Source of the DNA: Streptomyces triticagri
Lineage (GTDB): Bacteria; Actinomycetota; Actinomycetes; Streptomycetales; Streptomycetaceae
DNA length: 64,000 bases
Direction of reading: 5' to 3'
Assembly: GCF_003429565.1 (NCBI RefSeq)
Contig: NZ_QUAK01000005.1
Location: 1 to 64,000, forward strand
The notes under the pieces are model-generated. The model had not been told where the DNA came from, ran no database searches, and saw nothing but the letters and a program-made list of their open reading frames with translations. A program made the translations under genes and the position numbers. Below are positions 6,974 through 15,982 of this stretch, piece by piece (position 1 is the first letter of the stretch; every line of letters starts with the position of its first letter).

Positions 6974-9900
6974 CTACTTCTCGGTGACGCCGGCCGAGTC
7001 GAAGGTGGCGACCTCGTGCATCACGCGCGCGGCGCTCTGCACGATCGGCAGTGCGAGAAGCGCGCCGGTGCCCTCGCCGAGGCGCAGGTCCAGGTCGACC
7101 AGCGGACGCAGGCCGAGCTTGGTCAGTGCGGCGACATGGCCCGGTTCGGCGCTGCGATGGCCGGCGACGCACGCGGCGAGCACCTCGGGGGCGATCGCCC
7201 GGGCCACCAGTGCGGCGGCTCCGGCGCTGACTCCGTCCAGGATCACCGGCGTACGCAGCGAGGCGCCGCCCAGCAGCAGGCCCACCATCGCGGCGTGCTC
7301 GAGCCCGCCCACCGCGGCCAGCACGCCGACGGGGTCGGCCGGGTCCGGCTTGTGCAGGTCGAGAGCACGGCGTACGACATCGACCTTGCGGGCGTGCATC
7401 TCGTCGTTGATGCCCGTGCCGCGGCCGGTGACCTCGGCCGGGTCGGTGCCGGTGTACACCGAGATGAGGGCCGCCGACGCGGTGGTGTTGGCGATGCCCA
7501 TCTCGCCGGTGAGCAGGGCCTTGTTGCCGGCCGCCACCAGGTCGCGGGCGGTGTCGATGCCCACCTCGATCGCGGCCTTCACCTCTTCGCGGGTGAGCGC
7601 GGGACCGGTGGTCATGTCGTTCGTACCGGCCCGGATCTTGCGCGGCAACAGGCCCGGTGTGGCCGGGAGTTCCTCCGCCACGCCGACGTCGACGACACAG
7701 ACCTCGGCTCCGACCTGGTGGGCGAAGGCGTTGCAGACCGCGCCGCCGCCGAGGAAGTTGGCCACCATCTGGCCGGTCACCTCCTGGGGCCAGGCGGTCA
7801 CGCCCTGGGCGTGCACACCGTGGTCCCCCGCGAAGATCGCCACGGCCGCGGGCTCGGGCACCGGGGGCGGGCACATCCGGGACAGGCCGCTGAGCTGCGC
7901 GGAGATGATCTCCAGCATGCCGAGGGCACCGGCCGGCTTGGTCATCCGCTTCTGGCGCTCCCATGCCTCGCCGAGCGCCTTCGCGTCCAGCGGGCGGATG
8001 TTGCCGATGGTCTCGGCGAGCAGGTCGTGCGGCTCCTCGCCGGGCAGCGCACGCCTGCCGTACGTCTCCTCGTGCACCACCCAGGACAGCGGGCGGCGCT
8101 TCGACCAGCCGGCGGAGAGGAGTTCGGGCTCCTCGGGGAACTCCTCGACGTAGCCGACGCAGAGGTACGCGACCACGTCGAGGTGCTCGGGCAGGCCGAG
8201 CGTGCGCACCATCTCACGCTCGTCGAAGAAGCTGACCCAGCCGACGCCGAGGCCCTCCGCGCGGGCGGCGAGCCAGAGGTTCTCCACGGCGAGGGCCGAG
8301 GAGTACGGCGCCATCTGCGGCTGGGTGTGGCGGCCGAGGGTGTGCCGGCCGCCGCGGGTGGGGTCGGCGGTGACGACGATGTTGACGGGGGTGTCGAGGA
8401 TGGCCTCGATCTTGAGTTCCTTGAACTGCTTGGCGCGGCCCTTGGGCAGGGACTTGGCGTAGGCGTCCCGCTGACGCATGGCGAGTTCGTGCATGGTGCG
8501 CCGGGTCTCGGCGGACCGGATCACGACGAAGTCCCAGGGCTGCGAGTGGCCGACGGAGGGCGCGGTGTGCGCTGCTTCGAGGACGCGCAGGAGCACCTCG
8601 TGCGGGATGGGGTCGCTGCGGAAGCCGTTGCGGATGTCGCGGCGTTCGCGCATGACGCGCTGCACGGCGGCGCGTTCGGCCTCGTCGTAGCCCGGGGCGG
8701 GGGCGCCTGCCTGGGCGGGGGCCGGCTGCGGCACGGAGTGCTCGCCCGTCGGCCGGCCGGGCTCGGCGGCGGCGGAGGGGTGCTGCGGGGCGTGTGTCTG
8801 GGGGGTGTTCACGTGCTCTCCGGCCTTCGGGTTCTGAGGGGGCGACCCGTCGGCTCGCGGGCCGTCGGCCGAATCGTTCGGCAGCGTCGCTCGGTTGCCG
8901 GCCGCCGCGCCCTGATCACCCTCGCGCGGGGCGGGCACGGCGGCCTCGGGTTCCTCGTGCAGTTCGATGGGCGGTACGACGAAGGGCACCGACTGCGCGG
9001 AGATCTCGTCGCCGAAGGTGGCGGGGCGGTCCGGGACTGGGGCGGGGGCGGCCGCGGGTGCGGGGGTCGGGCTCTGGGCCCCGGGCGCGTGTGCGGCCGG
9101 GGTTTCGGTCCGTACGTCCGCGGGGCGGGGGCTCGGTGCCTCCTGTGGGGCACCGGGCGGGGCGGGTGCCAGGTGTGGGTCGGTCGGCACCTGGCCGTCG
9201 GTCTCGGCGAACTCGCCCATGGGCAGCGGGTCTTGAGGCGTCGGGGCGGGGCCGCGGGAGGTCGATGTTCCGTCCTGGGGAGCGGGTGCGCCCTGCGCCG
9301 CGGCGGCGGGCGCGGCCGCGTGGGGGTGGGGTGCGTCGTCGGAGGACGTGGCCTGGACGGGGCTCGGCCCGTCGTCGGGTACGGCCACTGCCGGCGCGGG
9401 CCGGGATGCCTCGCCAGGAGGCGGTACGTGAGTGGCGTGCGCGGCGGCGCCGGGAAGCGGGGCCTGACCAGTCGCAACCGGCCCGCCGGGCGCGACAACG
9501 CCATCCGCCGGCAGGGCTTCGCCGGGAGCGGCGCCCTCGGCCGGCTGGGTAGCCTCCGCGGCGCCGACGCCACGAGGAAGCTGCGCCGCGCCGTCAACCG
9601 GAACCGATCCGTCGGTCGGCGCGACCGCACCGACCGACGCAGGATCGGTCGCGGACGGCGCCTCTCCGGAGGCAGTCACCTCGCCGGACCGGGAGTCCTC
9701 GCCGCCCGTCGCGGCCTCGCTCGTCGGCGACGCCCCATCCACCGGAACCGGTCCGCCGGACCGCTCGGCCTCGCCGGTCTGTGCCGCCTCGTCGAAGAGT
9801 TCGGCCTCGTCGGCCTTGTTCGGCCCGCCGCGTCGTGCGGCCTCGTCGGCCGATTCAGCCGCTCCGGCGTGCGATGCCTCGTCGGCCGCAGCACCCTGGC

Positions 9901-12900
9901 TGGGGGCCTCCGCGGGGGCGCCGTCGGTGAGCGGCGCCCCATCAGACTGCCCGCCGGAAGGCGCGGCGCCGCCGGCCGACGCAGAATCACCCGCGAGCGG
10001 CGCCTCACCAGTCCGCGAGCCCTCACCCGTTACGGCCTCGCCGGCAAGCAACACCCCACCGGCCGGAACCAGCCCGTCGGACCCTGCGACCACGCCGGCC
10101 GACGCAGAATCACCCACGAACGGCGCCTCGCCGGGCGCAGCCGACCCGCCGGATGCGGCCACCCCAGCGGCCGACGGCCCGTCACCAGGCGTAGCACCGT
10201 CACCGGTCCGGGCCGCCTCGCCGGTCGCGAGCTCGCCGGGAAGCAACGGCTCACCAACCGGAGCCGGTCCTCCGGAACTTCCGGCTCCACCGGTCGGAGC
10301 AAGCCCATCCTCGGGCGGCGCCTCACCGGGCTGTGCGGCCACCGAGTCGGCAGTACCAGGGAGCGACGCCCCGTCGACCGGAGCGGTCTCGCCAGGAGGC
10401 AGCGGCTCGCCGGCCGCGGTGGTAACACCCGGAGTCGTGGCGCCGCCGGCCGGCACGGTCCCCGCAGGCGGGTACGAGTTGCCCGGAACGGGCGACCCCT
10501 CGGACGGAGCCGGTTGGCCGGGCCGTGATACTGCACCCGACTCGACGCCCTCGCCGGGCTGGGACGCCTCACCGACCGGGGCAGCCCCACCAGCAAGCGG
10601 TGCCTCGCCGATCGGAACGGGCCCGCCGGGCCGAGGAGCCTCGCCGGACGATGCGGCCTCGCCGGACGATGCGGCCTCGCCGGACGATGCGGCCTCGCCG
10701 GTCGCCATGACCTCTGCGGGCGCCATGCCCTCTGCGGTCGCCGTGATCTCGCCGGTCGGGGCCGCATCTCCGGGACGGGACGGCGACCCGCCGACCGGGG
10801 CGGTGTCACCGGTGAGTGACGTCTCGTCGAGCGAGTCCGGCCCGCCGGGCCGAGCAGCCTCGCCCGTGAGCGGCGACGCATCGGCCGGGGTGCTCACGCC
10901 TGGACGCGCCGCCCCATCCCCCGGCACGGGCCCGTTCGGCCCGGTTGCCTCGGTGGCCGTGACGCCACCCTGGTCGATCGGGGCGGCCGACGGCGTCGTG
11001 GTGTCGGCCGCAGCGCTGCCCGGATCGGTGTCCGGCGCCGAGGCTGCCTGTCGCGGGTCGGCTGAGGTCGGCTGAGGCTGGACGGAATCGGGCCGGGTTG
11101 TCGCCCCCGTGGAAGCACCGTTCTGCGCAGCACCGGCCTGAGCGGCACCGGTCGCGGGCGACGCGGCCTCGGTGGGCGGGCCCGCATCCGTAGGCGATAC
11201 GACACCGTGCGGGTGGTGGTGAGCCCCGCCGGCCGCTGGTCCGTGCGGCTGCGGGGCCTGAGAACGTACCGCCGGCTGCGGCTGCACGATCCGGCGACGG
11301 CGCCCGGTGCCGGCCTTCGGCGCCGGAGTCGGCGTGAGCGCCTGGGCGGGATCGGCGATCCGCTGCTCCTGGTCGGTGGTCGGAAGCCGGTCGGGCTGCC
11401 CCTCGGTCTCGGGCAGTTGTGCGCCTACGGCTTCGGGGCCGGCCGGCGCCGACTGCTGCGCGGAAACCGTGGCCGGGGTCTCGGACGAGGTAGGGATGTG
11501 CTGCTCGTCCGCCGCCCCGACCCGCACCGTGGCGGGCGCCCCTGCCGAAGCGGGCCGGGCGGCCGGCGGCTGCCCACCGGTTGTCCCCTGCCCACCGGTT
11601 GCCCCCTGCCCTTCGATCGCCGACGCGATCGAGGTCGCCTGGCCCCCGGCCGCCGGGTCGGCGACCGTTTGTGCGACGCCACCGTTCCGCGCCACACCGG
11701 TGTCGTTCTGCTGCGCGCCGGCGGCCGGCTGCCCGGCGCTCACCGCGTCCCCCGCACCGCCGGCATCCACCTGGCCTTGCGGTGCCCCGCCGGGCTGCTG
11801 GGCCACATCGGCGGCAGTCTGCCGCGCGTCACTCATGCCTGCCGCCCCGTGAGCGGCGGCCGTCACCGGTCCGGCCTGCGCCGGAGCGGCCTGCGCCGGA
11901 GCGACCTGCGCCGGCTCTCGCACGGCGGTCTCGTGGACCGCGTCCGGTGCGGACTGCGTGCCCTCCGCGGCCGCCGAGGCACCGCTCGGCGTCTGCGGCC
12001 GGGCACCTGGCCCGTTCGCTGCCGGGTCGCCCTGGCCGACCGCATCGCCCTGCGTGCGCTCGTGTCCGGCGCCCTCGGAGCCGCCCTGACCGTCCGCAGG
12101 CCCCGGGGCGACTGGGCCGGCCGCTCCGGTCTGCACCACACGCTGCACGGCCGACAGCGCGGCATCCGCGGCGAGCGCCTGCCGGCCCGCCGCATCCTCG
12201 GCGCCGCCCGGCTCGGAGCCCGCGCCCCCGGCCGCCTCCATGGACGGACCCGCCTGGTCCGCCACCCGGCCACGCTGCAGGGAAACGCCTCGCGACGGCG
12301 CGACGCCGCTCGGCCCCGGCGACACCGCGGCCATCTCGGCGGCATCCTGCGGAGCGTTCTGCTCAGGGACGACCGTTTCTGCGGGAGCAGTCACCGGACC
12401 GCCGGAAGGCATGACCGCATGCTCGGGAGACATCACCGGATAGTTCTGCACGGGCGCCCAGGGAGCGGCACCCAGGGGCGGAATCGTCCCCAACTGCGGC
12501 CCGGGCATCGGCGCCTCGTGCGGCGGTACGTCCAGATACTCCGGCCCACCGGCCGTCGCGTCCGCACCGGGTACGGCCGGTGCGTCACCGGCCCACGCAT
12601 CACCGGCCGACCCATCACCGGCCGGGACGCCACCGCCCGCGACACCAGGCACCGGTCCGCCCGTCACCACCGGCCCGCCGACGCCACCAGCGCCGGCTCC
12701 GACACCCACGGGCCCCTGCCCGGCACCCGGCACCGCCACAGCCTGCGCCGAAGAAGAAGCCACCGACGGCGCCGCCGCAGGCCCCCGATCGGCCAGCGAA
12801 CGCACCGGGCTCCCCGCGCCCGTGGAACCGGGAACGGGCGGACCCATGTGCAACGGCCGCCGCACGGGCGCGCCCTGAGCCTGCCGTTGTCCGTCCTGCC

Positions 12901-13336
12901 CCACCGCCGAAGGCTCCGGCGCGGCGGGCACGCCGCCCCGGGCACTCCCCGAACCGTGCACACCCGCACCCACCACGTCGTACTGCCCGGACGCCGCACC
13001 GGGATGCCCAAGGGCCCCCGCGTCTCCGCCGCCGGATCGCACCGCGCCCAGGTCGAGGGATCCGCTGTCGCGCCCCGACTCCTCGTGCGCACCGGCCACC
13101 GGCGCCCCGGGCCCGGGAACAGCGGCCGCCGCCTGCGGATCCGCCAGGTGCGTCTCGGCCCACGCCCCCTGCGCGCCCGGCATCAGAAACAGATCGTCGT
13201 CCTCGCCCGCCGGAGCGCCGCCCGTACCGGGAACGTCCCGCATGGTGTACGCACCCGGGATGTCCGTGCCCGGCTGCTCCACCGTGCCCGCGTCCTGAGG
13301 CAGTCCCTCGCCCGGGACCTGGCCGGTGTCGGTCAT
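6974..13336 (-). CDS. cobT: Giant fusion: disordered N-terminus + BluB-type nitroreductase + CobT
   Basis: 2120 residues from the ATG at 13336, with GAGGGG 7 nt upstream. Residues 1 to about 1549 are low-complexity Ala/Pro/Gly/Glu-rich sequence, including long runs of xxxGEAxxxG units. About 1550-1760 is a flavin nitroreductase-like 5,6-dimethylbenzimidazole synthase domain (RRDIRNGFRSDPIP, APSVGHSQPWDFVVI), which makes DMB from FMNH2. About 1765-2120 is nicotinate-nucleotide:DMB phosphoribosyltransferase (GDHGVHAQGVTAWPQEVT, GMGIANTT-like EMGIANTTASAAL, catalytic-Glu region LRLGEGTGALL), which makes alpha-ribazole phosphate. Two consecutive steps of the lower cobalamin ligand are thus in one polypeptide. 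Streptomyces CobT proteins often carry Pro-rich N-termini, but this one is exceptionally long. The extension's role is unknown. Confidence 0.9.
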   Translation of the reverse strand: MTDTGQVPGEGLPQDAGTVEQPGTDIPGAYTMRDVPGTGGAPAGEDDDLFLMPGAQGAWAETHLADPQAAAAVPGPGAPVAGAHEESGRDSGSLDLGAVRSGGGDAGALGHPGAASGQYDVVGAGVHGSGSARGGVPAAPEPSAVGQDGQRQAQGAPVRRPLHMGPPVPGSTGAGSPVRSLADRGPAAAPSVASSSAQAVAVPGAGQGPVGVGAGAGGVGGPVVTGGPVPGVAGGGVPAGDGSAGDAWAGDAPAVPGADATAGGPEYLDVPPHEAPMPGPQLGTIPPLGAAPWAPVQNYPVMSPEHAVMPSGGPVTAPAETVVPEQNAPQDAAEMAAVSPGPSGVAPSRGVSLQRGRVADQAGPSMEAAGGAGSEPGGAEDAAGRQALAADAALSAVQRVVQTGAAGPVAPGPADGQGGSEGAGHERTQGDAVGQGDPAANGPGARPQTPSGASAAAEGTQSAPDAVHETAVREPAQVAPAQAAPAQAGPVTAAAHGAAGMSDARQTAADVAQQPGGAPQGQVDAGGAGDAVSAGQPAAGAQQNDTGVARNGGVAQTVADPAAGGQATSIASAIEGQGATGGQGTTGGQPPAARPASAGAPATVRVGAADEQHIPTSSETPATVSAQQSAPAGPEAVGAQLPETEGQPDRLPTTDQEQRIADPAQALTPTPAPKAGTGRRRRIVQPQPAVRSQAPQPHGPAAGGAHHHPHGVVSPTDAGPPTEAASPATGAAQAGAAQNGASTGATTRPDSVQPQPTSADPRQAASAPDTDPGSAAADTTTPSAAPIDQGGVTATEATGPNGPVPGDGAARPGVSTPADASPLTGEAARPGGPDSLDETSLTGDTAPVGGSPSRPGDAAPTGEITATAEGMAPAEVMATGEAASSGEAASSGEAASSGEAPRPGGPVPIGEAPLAGGAAPVGEASQPGEGVESGAVSRPGQPAPSEGSPVPGNSYPPAGTVPAGGATTPGVTTAAGEPLPPGETAPVDGASLPGTADSVAAQPGEAPPEDGLAPTGGAGSSGGPAPVGEPLLPGELATGEAARTGDGATPGDGPSAAGVAASGGSAAPGEAPFVGDSASAGVVAGSDGLVPAGGVLLAGEAVTGEGSRTGEAPLAGDSASAGGAAPSGGQSDGAPLTDGAPAEAPSQGAAADEASHAGAAESADEAARRGGPNKADEAELFDEAAQTGEAERSGGPVPVDGASPTSEAATGGEDSRSGEVTASGEAPSATDPASVGAVAPTDGSVPVDGAAQLPRGVGAAEATQPAEGAAPGEALPADGVVAPGGPVATGQAPLPGAAAHATHVPPPGEASRPAPAVAVPDDGPSPVQATSSDDAPHPHAAAPAAAAQGAPAPQDGTSTSRGPAPTPQDPLPMGEFAETDGQVPTDPHLAPAPPGAPQEAPSPRPADVRTETPAAHAPGAQSPTPAPAAAPAPVPDRPATFGDEISAQSVPFVVPPIELHEEPEAAVPAPREGDQGAAAGNRATLPNDSADGPRADGSPPQNPKAGEHVNTPQTHAPQHPSAAAEPGRPTGEHSVPQPAPAQAGAPAPGYDEAERAAVQRVMRERRDIRNGFRSDPIPHEVLLRVLEAAHTAPSVGHSQPWDFVVIRSAETRRTMHELAMRQRDAYAKSLPKGRAKQFKELKIEAILDTPVNIVVTADPTRGGRHTLGRHTQPQMAPYSSALAVENLWLAARAEGLGVGWVSFFDEREMVRTLGLPEHLDVVAYLCVGYVEEFPEEPELLSAGWSKRRPLSWVVHEETYGRRALPGEEPHDLLAETIGNIRPLDAKALGEAWERQKRMTKPAGALGMLEIISAQLSGLSRMCPPPVPEPAAVAIFAGDHGVHAQGVTAWPQEVTGQMVANFLGGGAVCNAFAHQVGAEVCVVDVGVAEELPATPGLLPRKIRAGTNDMTTGPALTREEVKAAIEVGIDTARDLVAAGNKALLTGEMGIANTTASAALISVYTGTDPAEVTGRGTGINDEMHARKVDVVRRALDLHKPDPADPVGVLAAVGGLEHAAMVGLLLGGASLRTPVILDGVSAGAAALVARAIAPEVLAACVAGHRSAEPGHVAALTKLGLRPLVDLDLRLGEGTGALLALPIVQSAARVMHEVATFDSAGVTEK
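10638..10691 (-). repeat. Three perfect copies of an 18-bp tandem repeat inside cobT
   Basis: Units at 10638-10655, 10656-10673 and 10674-10691 are identical, and a partial fourth follows. On the coding strand they encode tandem GEAASS units at about residues 882-900 of the low-complexity region. Being a multiple of 3, the unit can expand or contract without breaking the frame, which offers a route by which the N-terminus may have grown. Confidence 0.9.
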
Positions 13337-13793
13337 GCGTACCCCTCGCCCATTGGTCGTGCTCCACTCTCGGCCGACTCGCCCGGGGCGGCTCGGCGGC
13401 CACCCATGGACAAGAACGAGCGTGCGCGCCGTGCGGCACGAACATCCCGTCTCCAAGACGCCGAAGCGCCATGACGACAAAGCGCCAGAACGCCCGAACG
13501 CCAAGGCCATTGTTGTGGCCGCACCAGCATCACAACGGAAGATCCGTCACGACCCCGTTGTGGGCTGCGCCACGTCGCGCGTCCCCCGGCCGCTGCCGTA
13601 CCACAGTCACCCCAAATCGGGCGCACTTTCCGGGTCATTGACGTACGAAACGACGAACGCCCGGGAGTAGTACAACGATCGGCCAGCCTACCGCGCGCGC
13701 CCGGCGAGCAAGGTCACGGGGCGACGGCCCACCCGCACGAGGGGCCCTCATCCGGCGCGGACCGCGGCGGTGGCGGAGCGCGGCGCGGCCCGA
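13337..13793. other. 457-bp intergenic region upstream of bluB-cobT
   Basis: Lies between the cobL stop (13794) and the giant cobT start (13336), both minus strand, so it must hold the cobT promoter or a long 5' leader. I looked for the B12-box and conserved helices of a cobalamin riboswitch on both strands and saw none. Several repetitions of GGCGTT/GGCGCTT-like words occur at about 13450-13510 on the minus strand. No convincing -35/-10 pair or gene was found. Confidence 0.5.
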
Positions 13794-14999
13794 TCAGGAG
13801 GCGGGCCGGTCCAGTTGGGCGGAGATCAGGAAGGCGATCGAGCGCTCTCGCTCGGTCCAGACGCGGGTGTCCAGTTCCACGGACTGCAGCAGGGCGCACT
13901 CGACGACGTACCCGTGCTCGCCGAGGTCGCGGCCGATCAGCTCGGCCTCGTCGCGGGTGGCGGCATGCGTCACGATCCGCTCGGGGCGCCGGTCGGCCAC
14001 GGCCGCGACGACCGGTGCACCGCCGCCGCCGACCCGTACGACGTCGGGTTCCGGCAGGTCCTCGAGCACATGCGGGGCGCTGCCGTGCACGACCTGGAGC
14101 TGCACGCCGAAACGGCGGGCGGACGCGGTGGTGCGGCCGCAGGTGTCGGCGTCCCGGTCGACCGCGATCACCGCGGCCCCGAAGCGGGCGGCCTCCACGG
14201 CGAATGCGCCGACGCCGCAGCCGATGTCCCAGACGAGGTCGCCGACGCGGGGGCCGAGGCGGGCCAGTTGGGCGGCTCGGAGCCGTTCGTTCTCGCCCTC
14301 GCCGGTGCCGCCGCCGTAGGCCTCGGCGGGCAGCGCCCAGCCGCGCGGCTTGGCTCCGGGGTCGCGGCCGGCGATCCAGCCGGTCTCGGCGGCCACCGGG
14401 CCACCGATGACGATGACCACGTTGGGGTCGCGCCAGGTGTGGTCGGCGGCGCTGTCGGAGGTGATGACCGTGACCTGCTCGCGTTCGGTGCCGAGTTCTT
14501 CGCAGACCACGAAGGTGCGGTGCACACCGGCGAGCAGCAGGGCGAGTTCGGCGGGTCCGGCGCCCGGTGAGGTGAGGACGGCGACCTTGGTGTGGGCGCG
14601 GCAGACGTTGACCGCGCGGCGCAGAGTGCGGCGGTGGGCGGACACGACCTGCGCGTCGTCCCACGGCATTCCGGCCCGGGCGAAGGCCTGGGCGACGGAG
14701 GACACGGCGGGTACGACCTCGACCTCGAGACCGTGCTCGGGGGCCCGCAGGGTGCGGACGACGCCGAAGAAGCCGGGGTCGCCGTCGGCGATGACCACGG
14801 CGGTGCCGCGGTGGGCGGCGATCCTGCGGGCGGCGAGCCCGACGCTGCCGAGCCGTACGCGCTCGGCGTGTGCGGGGACTTCGGGCAGATCCAGGTGGTG
14901 TGCGGCTCCGGCGACGAGGGTGGCGGCGCCGAGCGCCGCGCGTGCCGCCTCGGTCAGCGGCGGTCCGTCCCAGCCGATCACCGTCACCCGGTCGGCCAT
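13794..14999 (-). CDS. cobL: Precorrin-6Y C5,15-methyltransferase, decarboxylating (CbiE-CbiT fusion)
   Basis: 401 residues from the ATG at 14999. The N-terminal CbiE half (about 1-200) is a tetrapyrrole methylase with GWDGPPLTEAARAAL, the SAM-loop ADGDPGFFGVVRTL and PAVSSVAQAFARAG. The C-terminal CbiT half (about 215-390) is a class I SAM methyltransferase with motif I VWDIGCGVGAFAVEAARFG and AVDRDAD. Together they methylate C5 and C15 and decarboxylate the ring in corrin formation. Its place beside cobT and cysG fits a cobalamin cluster, although the remaining cob genes are not in this window. Confidence 0.9.
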   Translation of the reverse strand: MADRVTVIGWDGPPLTEAARAALGAATLVAGAAHHLDLPEVPAHAERVRLGSVGLAARRIAAHRGTAVVIADGDPGFFGVVRTLRAPEHGLEVEVVPAVSSVAQAFARAGMPWDDAQVVSAHRRTLRRAVNVCRAHTKVAVLTSPGAGPAELALLLAGVHRTFVVCEELGTEREQVTVITSDSAADHTWRDPNVVIVIGGPVAAETGWIAGRDPGAKPRGWALPAEAYGGGTGEGENERLRAAQLARLGPRVGDLVWDIGCGVGAFAVEAARFGAAVIAVDRDADTCGRTTASARRFGVQLQVVHGSAPHVLEDLPEPDVVRVGGGGAPVVAAVADRRPERIVTHAATRDEAELIGRDLGEHGYVVECALLQSVELDTRVWTERERSIAFLISAQLDRPAS

Positions 15000-15110
15000 G
15001 GTCGTCAGTCTCCTGGGGGTTCTCGCAGGTGGTCGTGGGGCTGCCGCACAGCCGACCCGGGGAGCCTACCTGCCAGGGCCACGGATCGTGTCAGGGCCGG
15101 CGTCGGATCG

Positions 15111-15176
15111 GTCCCCTCGGGGCAGTCGGAACGGGGCCCCTCCGGGCAGTCGGAACGGTTCGCCTCCGGACAGCGG
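15111..15176. repeat. Imperfect 24-bp tandem repeat, 2.7 copies
   Basis: Copies at 15111-15134 and 15135-15158 share CCCCTCxGGGCAGTCGGAACGG with two or three mismatches; 15159-15176 is a degraded partial third copy. The array lies directly downstream of the GNAT gene stop at 15178, in the 178-bp gap before cobL. No stem or ORF of note is formed. Confidence 0.8.
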
Positions 15177-15177
15177 G

Positions 15178-15816
15178 TCAGTTCCATTCCGGGAAGGACG
15201 TGTATCCGGAGGCTTCCGCGAACTGCTCGCTGACGCCGTCGAGGTCTTCGGGCAGCAGGCTCCAGACGATGAGGTCCGTACGGAACTCGCTCCACTCACC
15301 GCCGCCGTCCCTGGCCCGCGCTATCCAGGCGCCCCTGAGGACTCCCTCGCTGATGCAGCCGATCTTCTGGGCGACCTGCTGGGCCGCGGTGTTGTCGGCG
15401 GCGGTGCGCAGTTCGACGCGCTCGAAGCGCTGGTCGTCGAAGAGCCACTGCACGGTGGCGAGGGCGGCCTCGCTCGCGTACCCCTCGCCGCGCGCCCAGG
15501 GGGCGATCAGGTAGGAGAGTTCGGCGGACCGCACCCGCCAGTCGGTGTGGCTGAGGCGCACGACGCCGACGAGGCGCTGGGTGAGGAACTCGGTGACGGC
15601 AAAGACGATTCCGCGGCCCCGGGAGCGCTCGGCGGGCGCCTGACGGGTGATCCACTCCTGGGCGTCGTCCCGTGTGTAGGGCTGCGGCACCGTGGTCCAG
15701 GACGTGATCAGCTCGTCGTTCATCATCTCGGTGCAGGCGTCGATGTCCACGTCCTCGAACGGTCGCAGCACCAGCCGATCGGTGCTGATGGAGATGTCCG
15801 GGAAGGTGGTCGTCAT
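15178..15816 (-). CDS. GNAT family N-acetyltransferase (RimJ/RimL-like)
   Basis: 212 residues from the ATG at 15816 (GGAG about 8 nt upstream). It opens with the RimJ-type strand TDRLVLRPFEDVD, has the beta-4 region LSYLIAPWARGEGYASEAALATVQWLF with the acetyl-CoA pyrophosphate loop (APWARGEGYASEA in place of the usual Q/RxxGxG/A), and the later VELRTAADNTAAQQVAQKIG. The family acetylates protein N-termini or small amines with acetyl-CoA. Position next to met and cob genes gives no substrate clue. Confidence 0.85.
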   Translation of the reverse strand: MTTTFPDISISTDRLVLRPFEDVDIDACTEMMNDELITSWTTVPQPYTRDDAQEWITRQAPAERSRGRGIVFAVTEFLTQRLVGVVRLSHTDWRVRSAELSYLIAPWARGEGYASEAALATVQWLFDDQRFERVELRTAADNTAAQQVAQKIGCISEGVLRGAWIARARDGGGEWSEFRTDLIVWSLLPEDLDGVSEQFAEASGYTSFPEWN

Positions 15817-15880
15817 CGCGCCGCTCCGTCGCTACAGGCTGCTGAAGTGCCCAGCATGCAGCATGCACGCGCATAACTGC

Positions 15881-15920
15881 ACCACAGGGTCCGCACCTTG
15901 AGCGGTGCGGACCCTGTGGT
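15881..15920 (-). terminator. Strong hairpin terminator after metQ
   Basis: Perfect 17-bp arms at 15881-15897 and 15904-15920 with a 6-nt loop. It sits 62 nt downstream of the metQ stop codon on the minus strand, with no clear T-run. Such T-less stems are common Streptomyces terminators. It could also act from the other side on the GNAT promoter region. Confidence 0.8.
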
Positions 15921-15982
15921 AGACGGCTCGTTGCGAGCGGGTCGCGGGGCGCGCCCGGCGGCCCCGGGACTCAAGTCCCGCT

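Noticed and set aside
6554-10528. A 1324-codon open frame on the plus strand opposite cobT and cysG
   Set aside because: It is antisense to clear BluB, CobT and CysG domains; its composition (runs of Gly, Arg, Val, His) is what GC-rich codon bias produces in a shadow frame, and it has no domain.
13333-13638. Minus-strand ORF of 101 codons just upstream of cobT
   Set aside because: It is out of frame with cobT, has low-complexity Arg/Gly/Ala content and no domain; it is probably leader DNA.
13337-13793. Cobalamin riboswitch upstream of cobT
   Set aside because: No B12-box or conserved helices could be found on either strand.
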